DNA from: Adiantum capillus-veneris
Taxonomy: Eukaryota; Streptophyta; Polypodiopsida; Polypodiales; Pteridaceae
Assembly (NCBI GenBank): GCA_014529385.2
Contig: CM043960.1
Location: forward strand, 125,772,043 to 125,836,042
Length of the DNA: 64,000 bases
Reading direction: 5' to 3'
Shown here piece by piece: positions 31,617 through 41,017 of the stretch; position 1 is the stretch's first letter; every line of letters begins with the position of its first letter. The translations under genes and the position numbers were made by a program. The notes under the pieces were generated by a model. That model was not told where the DNA came from, searched no databases, and saw nothing but the letters and a program-made list of their open reading frames with translations.

Positions 31617-32700
31617 ATGGCTGACAACAACAACACAAATGTGTTCAAGATGTTTACTGCTGAGGACAGGTTGGATGGGGACAACTACCCTATGTGGGTT
31701 TATATGATGCAACATGTTCTTGTGTCAAAGGGTGTCTGGAACATTGTGCAAGGCATTGATGTACGTCCTGGTTATGAGGATGTAGGCGATGTTGAGGATG
31801 TTGCAGGTCTTGCTGCAAGGATTGCAGCTGTTAGAGTTGTTTTGCCTACGGCAGAACAAGATCGTTGGGATGTTAACGATGCGCAGGCTCATGCATTGAT
31901 TGCGTTGTCTGTGAAGCGCACCATTGTTCCTCACATCCGTTCACCAGAACAAGCTCGTTGGGATGTTAAGGATGCACAGGCTCATGCATTGATTGCGTTG
32001 TCTGTGAAGCGCACCATTGTTCCTCACATCCGTTCAGCAAAATCTACAAAACAGGCTTGGGATATTCTAGCAGGTCTTTATGCAAGCCGCAATGAGGCTA
32101 AAATTGCTTTGCTGCGTAAAGAGGTGGAGTCGAAGATTATGCATGAGAAAGATGATATGGACACTTTCCTTGCTAGTGTCAAGGATATCAATGAGCAGCT
32201 TATTTCTGCAGGTGAAGTTATTTCAGACAGTTCCCTTGTGCAGACTGTTCTTGATGCCTTACCAGATTCCTACCAGACTTTTGCTAGTACTTGGAGACTG
32301 ATGACCCAAGGAAATCCTGAAGTTGTCAAGTTTGATGCATTATGCACATTGCTTCTCAAAGAAAGGGTGGTAACAGTAATGCAGCCACTTCTTATGGTTC
32401 TGCTGCGAGTGGCAAAAATTCTGTTCCTAATGCTTCTGTTGGCAACACTTCGTCTGGCAATTCTGGTGATAAGGGAAAAAAGAAGATGCGTTGCCATTAT
32501 TGTAAAGCCAATGATCACTTGATCAAGTCGTGTCCTAAGCTGAAGGCCAAAGAGCCTAAGAAGAAAGAGGGTGCTTCCACTGCAAATGCTGGTTCGACTA
32601 CAAATGCAGCCATTGTTGAGTCTTCTATGAAAGGAGACTGTAATGATGATGTTGATGCAGAATGGGCGTTTAGCGCAGAGTGCACTTACAATCTTGTTGT
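31617..32700 (+). pseudogene. Copia E gag
   Basis: Gag of the UBN2 type, starting MADNNNTNVFKMF at 31617 (preferred over the upstream ATG at 31557, which lies in the leader). It contains RLDGDNYPMWVYMM, TKQAWDILAGLYASRNEAK and VLDALPDSYQTFAS. A 93-bp in-frame tandem duplication (31852-31944, 31945-32037) doubles a 31-residue piece containing AQAHALIALSVKRTIV. A frameshift near 32340 moves to the frame with the CCHC knuckle C-HYC-KANDH-LIKS-C (about 32492-32533). Confidence 0.88.
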
Positions 32701-34023
32701 CCATGATGCATGCTTGTCAGTTGCTGCAGATTCACATATGTGGTATTTACCTCACATCGTGAATTGTTTACCTCTCTCGATTCTGTCCCTCATGGGAATT
32801 CAGTCACTTGTGCCAACAATGCCTCTTATCCAATTCAAGGAGTTGGAAAGATTGTGCTTACTGCTGCTGCTAATGGCAGTTCTTTCGCACTTGTTGATGC
32901 ACTTTATGTACCTGGGATCAAGAAGAATCTCTTGTCTGTATCCGCACTTGCTAGACTTGGACTTGTAGTCAAATTTGTGGATGACAGATGTACAGTTCAT
33001 GATCTCAGTTTTGGTGATGAAATTGTTGCATCTGGCCTTTTGTGCCATGGGCTGTATAAGCTCACTTTGTATGACAAGTGAGGACAAAATTTTGCAAATG
33101 ATGTTGCAGATTCAAGGGCTATTTCAGATGCAAAACTTTGGCATGCACGTTTTGGTCATCTGAATTTTGCCAGTTTGCTGCGTTTGCAGAAATCTGATAT
33201 GGTTGCTTCTTTGCCGCCTCTTGAAGCACCTGTCAAACATGTTTGTGAAGGCTGTATTTTGGGTAAGATGCAGCGTTCTAAGTTTCCAAAGGATGGTTCA
33301 GCTCGGGCCACATACAGGTTGCAGCTTGTGCATAGTGATGTTTGTGGGCCCATGCAAACTCCGTACTTGGGCAATTACCTGTACTTTGTGACTTTCATTG
33401 ATGATTACTCCAGGCATGAATGGGTATTTCCACTTAAAGCGAAGTCCGAAGTTTTTATGTGCTTCAAAAAATTTCTGGCTATGGCTGAAAATGTCTCAAA
33501 ATGTACTATGGGCACCCTCCGTTCCGATCGAGGGGGGGAGTATATGTCTCATGAATTTAATGCATTTCTGGCTAGTCGTGGGATAAAACACCAATGTACA
33601 ATGCCTTATACACCTCAGCAAAATGGTGTTGCTGAGAGAAAAAACAGGTCACTAACGGAAATGGCACGATGTATGGTCAAAAGTCAAGCTTTACCGCATT
33701 CTTTTTGGCTTGAGGCCATCGTGTGTGCCACTTATGTACTTAACAGGTGTCCTACGAAAGCTTTGCAGTCTATTACTCCATATGAAGCATGGCATGATAG
33801 AAAACCGTCTATTGAGCACATGCGTGTTTTTGGCTGTTTGGCATATGCTTTGGTGCCACAAGTGCAGCGCAGAAAATTGGATGATAAGGCTATCAAATGT
33901 ATTTTTGTTGGTTATAGTGCTGAAAGAAAAGGTTACAGGTTGTATCATCCGCAAACAAAACGTATTTTGGTTTCTCGGGATGTAGTGTTTGTGGAAGATT
34001 CTGTTCAGCCCTTGCTGTCATAA
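32700..34023 (+). pseudogene. Copia E protease remnant and integrase
   Basis: The protease start is damaged: where W-x-DSGAS-x-H is expected, the reading is ADSHMWYLPH, and a frame change follows near 32745. The rest (ALYVPGIKKNLLSVSALARLG) is normal. After an in-frame TGA (33079-33081) the integrase follows: KLWHARFGHLNFASLLRLQ, CEGCILGK, LVHSDVCGPM (first D), LRSDRGGEYMS (second D, with R for the usual N), QQNGVAERKNRS (E) and the C-terminal CIFVGYSAERKGYRLYHP. The D, D and E are all present. Confidence 0.88.
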
Positions 34024-34064
34024 CTAGAGACAGTAATGTAAGCTCATAGGACATTTATGACACT

Positions 34065-35303
34065 TTGTTGCCTCTTTTCAGTGGTGGAAATACGAATGTA
34101 AGTTCCAATGAGGCAAATGTACAGCCTTTGGGGGTTTCTGAAAATGTTTTAGATCAGCCTATTATTGATGCACATGTACATGATGTACTTGATGAGGAAA
34201 GGGCTGAAAATGAGCAGGCTAGAGGTATGCAAAAATGGCTGATGCACACTTTGCGTGACAGTAAATTGGATGCACCTTTGTCTAGTCGTACTCGTTCAGG
34301 CTCTCTCCATGCATCTTATGCATCAGGTTGTTATGCTTTGGCTGTGTCTAGTTTACATGATGTTGAAGAGCCTCTGTCTTTTGATGAAGCACAGAATTCA
34401 GAAAACTGGATGGTTGCCATGCAATCATAATATGATGCACTTATAGAGAATGACACATGGACTTTATGTGATTTGCCTTCTGGCAAAAAGGCCATTGGTA
34501 CGAAGTGGGTTTACAAGTTGAAACGCAAGCCGGATGGTGAGATCGATCGCCATTAGGCTCGACTTGTTGCAAAGGGTTATGCACAGCAAAAAGGCATAGA
34601 TTATGAAGAGACTTTTGCTCCCACTTGTCGTATGACTACTGTGCGTTTTCTATGTGCATTGGCAGCTCATTTTGGTTGGGATGTACATCAATCAGACATT
34701 GTTACTGCTTTCTTGAATGGTGACATATTTGAGGAAGTTTATGTAACGCAGCCTCGCCGTTTTGTCATAAAAGGACAAGAGGACAAAGTGTGCAGATGTA
34801 AGAAGGCTTTGTATGGGTTGAAGCAATCTCCTCGTGCTTGGTATGAGAAAACTGACACTCATTTGGTTAAACGAGGCTTTCGTAACAGTCCAACAGAAAG
34901 CACGTTGTATGTAAAGTGTGAGGGTGATGTACTTCACATTGTGGTTCTTTATGTTGATGACTTGTTGATCACTGGACCAAATGAGAGACATATTGCTGAA
35001 TTTAAGGCTGATTTGAATGCTACTTTCAAGATGAAAGATTTGGGGCTGTTGCATCATTACTTGGGTATACAGTTTAAGCAGTGTGATGGTTATATTGCCT
35101 TTTGTCAGAAAAGTTACATAAAGACATTGCTATGTAAGTTTGGACTTGAGGATTGCAAACCTATTGCCACTCCCATGGAAACAGGTTTGAAGTTGAGTCT
35201 ACATGATGCTGGTGATCCTGCTGATGTCACTCTTTACCAAACTGCTGCTGGCTGCCTCATTTATGTATGCAACACGAGGCCAGATATTCAGTTTGCAGTC
35301 TCA
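34065..35303 (+). pseudogene. Copia E reverse transcriptase
   Basis: This frame has TAA at 34428-34430 and TAG at 34554-34556. RT motifs are WTLCDLPSGKKAIGTKWVYK, ARLVAKGYAQQKGIDYEETF, HQSDIVTAFLNGDIFEEVYV, ALYGLKQSPRAWYEK, the catalytic box YVDDLLITG and HHYLGIQF. It ends GCLIYVCNTRPDIQFAVS followed by TAG at 35304. Confidence 0.9.
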
Positions 35304-35318
35304 TAGGTCAGCAGATTT

Positions 35319-35906
35319 ATGCATAGCCCAGGGTCTAAGCATTGGCAGGCTGTCAAGAGGATTTTTCTCTACCTTAGTGGCACTTTACATCTTGGCTTGT
35401 TTTATCCCAAGGGGGGATCATTGCCGCCAGACTTACATGCTTTTTCGGACTCAGATTGGGCTGGTTGTTTTGACACGCGAGTGTCCACAAGTGGTTTTTG
35501 TTTCATGCTTGGCAGTTCATGTATATCATGGTTGAGCAAGAAGCAACCTACTGTGGCCACTTCGAGTTGTGAGGCTGAGTACAGGGCAGTCTTCACAGCT
35601 ACGGTTGAGTGTGTATGGCTCAGACACCTTATGGCTGATTTGGGTGTTGGACAGGACACTGCCAACACTATCTACACTGACAGTCAGAACGCATTGGCAG
35701 TTGCGAGGAACCCAGTTTTTCATGCTCGCACAACGCACATTGAGGTGCATTACCACTATGTCAGGGAGAGGCTCTCAGCACGAGGGATCAGCTTGGCTTA
35801 TGTGCCAACACAGGACAACCTTGCAGATCTTTTCACAAAGGCATTGTCTCGTGAGAAGCTTGAAGCTTTCCGCAAAGCTTTGGGCTTACTCCCCTTTGTG
35901 GACTGA
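35319..35906 (+). pseudogene. Copia E RNase H
   Basis: This is the 195-codon end of pol: DSDWAGCFDTRVSTSGFCFM, SSCEAEYRAVFTATVE, YTDSQNALAVARNPVFHA, TTHIEVHYHYVRERLSARG and the terminal LADLFTKALSREKLEAF. Catalytic acidic positions are kept. It is in the same frame as RT, separated by one stop. Confidence 0.92.
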
Positions 35907-35981
35907 TCCTGTCCTCATAGCATGGCACTTCCCTTTACTCATGTGCCAGCTCTTGTTCACCGCATCACTCCAGGGGGGATT

Positions 35982-36209
35982 TGTTACCATATACATGTGG
36001 TAGTGATGTGTGTGAACACACTAGGACCGCCGAGGCATTTTTTCCCTCTTTAGGAGGTTTTTTCCCCCGTGCATTGTATATATGACCATCACGCTAGGGC
36101 TATCTATCTTTTCCATTGCACACTAAGTAACACACTCTCTATTGTGTGCCTTGAGCTTCCTTCGTCTTCTCCAAGATGTGTGTGTTTCTCTGCAACCCTA
36201 ATTCCAACA
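35982..36209 (+). repeat. 3' LTR of copia E
   Basis: 228-bp LTR preceded by the purine tract CAGGGGGGATT (35971-35981) and followed by the TSD AGAAC. Confidence 0.95.
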
Positions 36210-36228
36210 AGAACCTCAAGCTAGTTGA

Positions 36229-36374
36229 AAATCTTGATTTTCGGCGAGTGATTTTATTTTCTGGCGAGTTACTTTTCTTCACGCATGATGGCTTCTCCTC
36301 ATAATGGGGTCCTTACAAATGTGCATTTTTAACACCAAAAATTACAAGGGATAAATCAGGCTCCATACTTAACA
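36229..36374 (-). repeat. 3' LTR-like unit of copia G (copy 2)
   Basis: A 146-bp unit beginning TGTTAAGTATGGAGCC on the minus strand, directly after a purine-rich stretch (36375-36395). Its other end is the palindrome GAAAATCTTGATTTTC. Confidence 0.75.
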
Positions 36375-36434
36375 ATCTTCCACTTGGAGACTGATCTCCA
36401 AACCAAACCTCTGAGTGCTTTCCATCCTGGCTTC

Positions 36435-38135
36435 TTATCCTCGAATGCCGATTGAAGATGAGCAAAAGCTCAACTTCTTCTTGTTGAACACCTTTGTAAA
36501 CATGTCTGCAGGATTTTCACTTGTATGCATCTTTTCTAGCTTTAGTTGTCTCTCTTTCAAAAGAGTGCGTATGAAGTGATATCTCACCTCAATGTGCTTT
36601 GTCCTTGAATGAAAGGCTGAGTTCTTTACAAAATGGATAGCGCTTTGGCTATCATTGTACAAAACACAATTGTCTTGTTTGAATCCAAGCTCTCCAAGCT
36701 CTTCTAAGAATCTGTGAAGCCACAAGATTTCTTTGCTTGCCTCCGTCATTGCTACATACTCTGCTTCCGTGGTAGAAAGTGAAACCACTTTCTATAGCTT
36801 TGAAGCACAGCTTATTGTTGTGCCTCCAATCATGAAGATATAACCAGTAGTGCTCCTTCGAGTATCTTTGTCACCTGCCATATCTGCACCAGCATACCCT
36901 TCTAAAAAATATTATTTCCTCCAAAATACAAATCATTTGTTGTTGTCCCTTTTAGATACCTAAGTATCCACTTCACAGCTTGTCAGTGCTCTTTACCTGG
37001 GTTGTCCATGAACCTACTTACAACTCCCGCTGCACGTGCAATGTCTGGCCTTGTCCAGACCATAGCATATATAAGAGAACCTACCGTTGTAGCATATGGA
37101 ACTTTAGACATATAGGCTATCTCCTCTTGTGTCTTTGAACACATATCCTTGGTTAGTTTAAAGTGACCAACCAAAGGTGTAGAAACCGTTTTTTCATTTT
37201 GCATTGCAAACCTTTCTAGTACCTTCTTGATGTAATCCTCTTGAGATAGCTTTATTGTCTTCTTCGTCCTTTCCCTTGATATTCCTCTTTGCAGCACCTA
37301 AATCTTTCATTGAAAAAGATTTAGGGAGCTCCTCTTTTAGGTCTTTGATGTCCTGCATATTAGCACTTGCAATTAGCATGCCATCAACATATAACATTAG
37401 GATGATGAACTTCCCATCTTCCAAATTCTTCGTGTAGATGCAGTGATCCGAGTTGCATCTTGTGAATCCATGATCCAACATCCAGCAATCGAACTTCAAG
37501 TACCATTGTTTTGATGCTTGCTTTAAACCATACAAGCTGCTCTTCTAAATCTGCAAACCATTTTCTCCTTACCTTTTACTTCATACCCCTTTGGTTGAAG
37601 CATGTAAATTTCCTCCTCTAAGTCACCGTGAGGGAATGCCGTATTTACATCCATTTTCTCAAGATTTAGATCATGAGCAGCCACAAGGCTTAAGATAAGC
37701 GTAATTGAGTTCATTTTGATAACATGAGAAAATATTCCATCGAAGTCAATACCTTTCTTTTAAGAAAACCCTTTTACCACAAGCATAAACTTGTATCTTT
37801 TCTTCCCACCTTCTTCTTCCTTCAGCTTGTACACCCATTTGTTTTGAAGTGTCTGCTTACCTTTAGGCAACTCAACCAACTCTCATGTTTGGTTGTGATG
37901 TAATGAGTCCATCTCCACTTGCATGCTATTCATCCATTCTTCTTTGGATTCGTGTTGCATAGCTTCCTCGTATGATTCCGGCTCTCCAAAACCTGAGATC
38001 AAGAGATGGTTGGAACGAACGAACCTTTCTGGAGGTCCACTTGCTCTTGTAGATCTTCTGGGAATAGGTTGAGGCTCCTCATTTGACGAATATACCGACG
38101 AAAGCCGGTTTCGAACTTGGGCTCGAGACTTGTCG
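36435..38135 (-). pseudogene. Copia G RT and RNase H remnant
   Basis: From high to low coordinates: the pre-RT region near 38000 (FGEPESYEEAM, KEEWMNSMQVEMDSLH), then LEKMDVNTAFPHGDLEEEIY (37523-37714), MYGLKQASKQWYLKFD and LYVDGMLIAS, where YVDD has become YVDG (37194-37535). GSLIYAMVWTRPDIARAAG (36983-37297) and RNase H (36435-36788: SLSTTEAEYVAM, YNDSQSAIHF, RTKHIEVRYHFIR) follow. Many stops and frameshifts occur, and the lost catalytic Asp shows the RT is dead. Confidence 0.85.
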
Positions 38136-38136
38136 T

Positions 38137-38284
38137 GAAAATTTTGATTTCCGACGAGTAATTTTCTTTTTCGGCAAGTTATTTTTCTTCACGCACGATG
38201 GCTTTTCCTTATAATGGGGGCCTTACAAATGTGTGTTTTTAGCACAGAAGATTACAAGGGATAAATCAGGTGCCATGCTTAACA
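38137..38284 (-). repeat. Copia G LTR-like unit (copy 3)
   Basis: A 148-bp copy of the unit at 36229-36374, joined directly to mid-pol sequence with no primer binding site, so the 5' half of the element was deleted. Confidence 0.75.
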
Positions 38285-38381
38285 GTAAACGTGTAAGTTG
38301 ATAAAGAAAAAGGGAGGGTGGGCAAGCCTTATAAAGATTTTTAGGGGAGAGGGAGAGGAGGGTTAAAGGGAGATGTAGACA

Positions 38382-38417
38382 GAGAGAGAGAGAGAGAGAG
38401 GGGGGGGGGGGGGGGGA
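38382..38417. repeat. (GA)n(G)n microsatellite
   Basis: A GA run followed by an uninterrupted G run of about 18 bases, 70 bp before the gypsy C LTR. Such a G run could form quadruplex DNA. Confidence 0.9.
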
Positions 38418-38489
38418 TCCCAACCCCCATGCTAAACAGTCAAAAAATGCAACCGTTGAGCGCGTTTCAAACTCGGTCAAATGCGGTGG

Positions 38490-38764
38490 TGTGCGCTCCT
38501 TGCCGCACTGTCGAAGCAAGGGACTTGCCGATACACCGTGTGCGAGCCACAAATGGCTCCAAGAACACAACAAGCCTAAACTAGCAAGCTCAAGAGAGCA
38601 AAGGGTGTGTCACTCACCGCTCTACGCTCGCCTTCGTGGTGGATTCCTCGACGCGATGAAGAAGAAGCTGCAGTCGTGCTGCGCTCAACCGCTTCGCCGC
38701 CGTCATGCCTTCGTAATGCTCGATCACACACACACACACTCTACCTCTCTCTCTCACACACATA

Positions 38765-38819
<55 letters not shown>

Positions 38820-39120
38820 GGAGGTGAAGAAGAAGAAGATGGAGATGGAGATGGAGCAAGAGCACTCTTCTATTGCACAAATGAGAGAATGAGTGAATTT
38901 TAGGTTTAGTTGGCTTTTATATGAGCTCACCCCATTCACACTTGGGCGCCCATGCTTAGCCAAGTAATCCCTTGAATGTCCCAGTTAGAGTGCGCCTCTC
39001 ATCGGCGATCACTCTTACCCTTTTCCTATTGGTCTGACAAGCCCGGTACCTGACTCTACCAAATACATAATACACGTCCGTCGTAGGTGATGGGGTGTCC
39101 GTGAGCCGTGAGGGTTAACA
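38490..39120 (-). repeat. 3' LTR of gypsy C
   Basis: 631 bp. It is longer than the partner LTR mainly because its CA microsatellite (about 38759-38818) is expanded. Confidence 0.95.
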
Positions 39121-39133
39121 TGCCCCCCTTCCT
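39121..39133 (-). other. Polypurine tract of gypsy C
   Basis: On the minus strand this reads AGGAAGGGGGGCA directly before the LTR start TGTTAACC. Confidence 0.9.
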
Positions 39134-40468
39134 GATGTAGATTCCGTCCTCGGAAGCTATTGAGTTGAAGCTCGTTCGTCGAGGTGGAGGAGCATTTGAG
39201 ATGAATGTCCTCAGCCTTCTTCAGTCACTGCAAAATCAAACAACATTGGCACAGTAATTGCATTCTCATAAGTGATTAAAAAGCATATGCAGTTTTAGGT
39301 AGACAAATTGATTGGTAAAAGAATTTCAAACAATTTGTCAGCAATGAACATTAAATTGCAATGTAATCAAATGCATAAACAGATGTAAAGGTAAAAAATT
39401 AAACAAGTCTGGGGTCGCTAATTTGACGGTCGAAAGGCAGTAGAGATCGAATATTAATACCATGGGTAAGCTTCTTAATTTTCTGTGGTCAATTAAGTTG
39501 TTTAATCGCGAGAGCCAAGTATTCATGTTCGAGGGCTGACTAGAGGCTATATCTAGAAGACCTTGTAGTTAAACCACCATAAAAGGAATTTCTCATGAAA
39601 TCATCGCCTGACTGATTACTTTTTCTTTGACCCCCCAAAGTCTTTTCATAGTGATTCAATTTGATGTGTGTGCTTATTTTGTATGCCTCGGGTTTTTTGC
39701 TTTTCAAGGAAAAGCGCCCACAGGGAACCTCTAGGGCTCTAGTACCATAGGCAATACATGTGAGTGAAGTACCAAATCAAGCTGAGATTTCTCTTCCAGC
39801 TTAAGATTTTACAGTGTGGCACTTTGATTTTTTGTTTGTTCATTTTCAGCATTTTAATTTTGTAACTTTGGGGGGTCATATAACACTGATACACCTCCCC
39901 AGGCTCATCACACTAGTAAACTCCTTTTATAATACTTAAGCTAAAGGTCAATAGGGTCAAGCCCACTAGAAATCCCTAGTACATTTCACACAATGCTGCC
40001 TAAATCGGATTAAGAACCTAAGTAACCATTGATTATTAGGAAGGTATTCCCCATGGTATTAAGAGAAGATCTCTAACACCTAACTTGGTCAAACTAGCTT
40101 AGTTGGACTGCTTGATTTTTAAACCTAGACAAGTGATTATCACAAAAAATTACATTGAATTAAATGTTTGTTACTAAGTAAATGTGATGGATATTATCCT
40201 ACCAATCACAATTAAGGCAGACAATCATAGATGCAAAAAAGATAAGGGGCAATGCTAATGGACAAGAAACACCTGTTTTTGTCGATGGTCGCGCTTGATT
40301 TGAAGAGTGAGTCGAGATAAAGATTCCATGAAGGTCCAAATCCTATCAATAACAACACGCTCCTGTACACACGAGGAAACAAAAGGAATACGTCCAGGAG
40401 GCACATTAGTGGGAAAAGGTACCAACACTTATTGAACACAACAAAAAACATAAGGAACCCTAACCTAA
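39134..40468 (-). other. Non-coding 3' region of gypsy C
   Basis: About 1.3 kb between the small acidic ORF and the polypurine tract with no supported gene. Short open frames (39338-39526 and 40212-40478, minus) show no motif. It is comparable to the long 3' untranslated regions of large plant gypsy elements. Confidence 0.55.
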
Positions 40469-40915
40469 TTATTTGCACTCCCCTAGAGAGTCAAGGGAAT
40501 AGGATATTGTAGAGGTTGCGGGGGAAAACCCTAAGGCTAAACCCCTATCCTCGTCGTCGAGATAAACAAAGTCATCATCCATGAGACCATATGTGCCATC
40601 CGTGTAGTCCTGTAAATTTTCTTCTTCATCATAGGTGCCCATGTTTACTAAGAAGGTCACTAGACGCCTATAGTCATCTTGGTCAAAAGGGTAGGCTTGT
40701 GCAATGGGAGAAACACTCTCTACTAAGTATGGATCAGACGTGGTCAAGAGACGTATCAGCCATTCTAACTCCTCAAAATTCCTCTCACATGCTAGCGTAC
40801 CTATCAAATCCCATTCACATGCAAGCACTGGAAAGACCATGTGAAATATTTGTGAAAAGTAATGAGGGTACCTCTCACCCAAGACAAGAGTGGATGACTC
40901 TAGCGTACTAGCCAT
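40469..40915 (-). CDS. Acidic 148-residue ORF between gypsy C pol and 3' LTR, unknown function
   Basis: An intact ATG-to-stop frame beginning MASTLESSTLVLGERY. It is rich in Asp, Glu, Tyr and Leu, with the acidic stretch YDEEENLQDYTDGTYGLMDD in the C-terminal half. No signal peptide, clear membrane segment or known domain is visible, so it does not look like an envelope protein, though it occupies that position. The ATG lies two bases after TGTACAG (minus strand), which looks like a splice acceptor and could allow expression from a spliced RNA. Coding status is inferred from intactness and position only. Confidence 0.5.
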   Translation of the reverse strand: MASTLESSTLVLGERYPHYFSQIFHMVFPVLACEWDLIGTLACERNFEELEWLIRLLTTSDPYLVESVSPIAQAYPFDQDDYRRLVTFLVNMGTYDEEENLQDYTDGTYGLMDDDFVYLDDEDRGLALGFSPATSTISYSLDSLGECK

Positions 40916-41017
40916 ATCTGTACACGCAAATAGATGATGGTTAGAGTGAAAATATTACAAGGGTCGTGTTCTTGTGCATAATTTGTTTTTATGAGTTGTG
41001 TTATGGCTCTTGCTCTT

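Larger units (their letters stand above)
31027..36209 (+). mobile_element. Ty1/copia LTR retrotransposon E, LTR-complete
   Basis: Two 228-bp LTRs (31027-31254 and 35982-36209) with TG/CA ends differ at about 8 sites by eye. The TSD is AGAAC (31022-31026, 36210-36214). The initiator tRNA-Met PBS is at 31257-31268, and CAGGGGGGATT at 35971-35981 is the polypurine tract. Internal order is gag, protease, integrase, RT, RNase H. In-frame stops (33079, 34428, 34554, 35304) and frameshifts near 32340 and 34060 make the copy defective. It interrupts DNA next to copia G. Confidence 0.95.
36229..38284 (-). mobile_element. Truncated Ty1/copia element G
   Basis: On the minus strand an LTR-like unit (38137-38284) abuts directly on the middle of pol, then RT and RNase H follow, then a purine-rich stretch next to TGTTAAG of the 3' LTR unit (36229-36374). 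Gag, protease and integrase are missing. Copia E was inserted 15 bp from its 3' end. Confidence 0.75.

Noticed and set aside
40469..40915. Envelope-like gene in gypsy C
   Set aside because: The position fits, but there is no signal peptide, convincing transmembrane segment or coiled coil, so envelope is not claimed.
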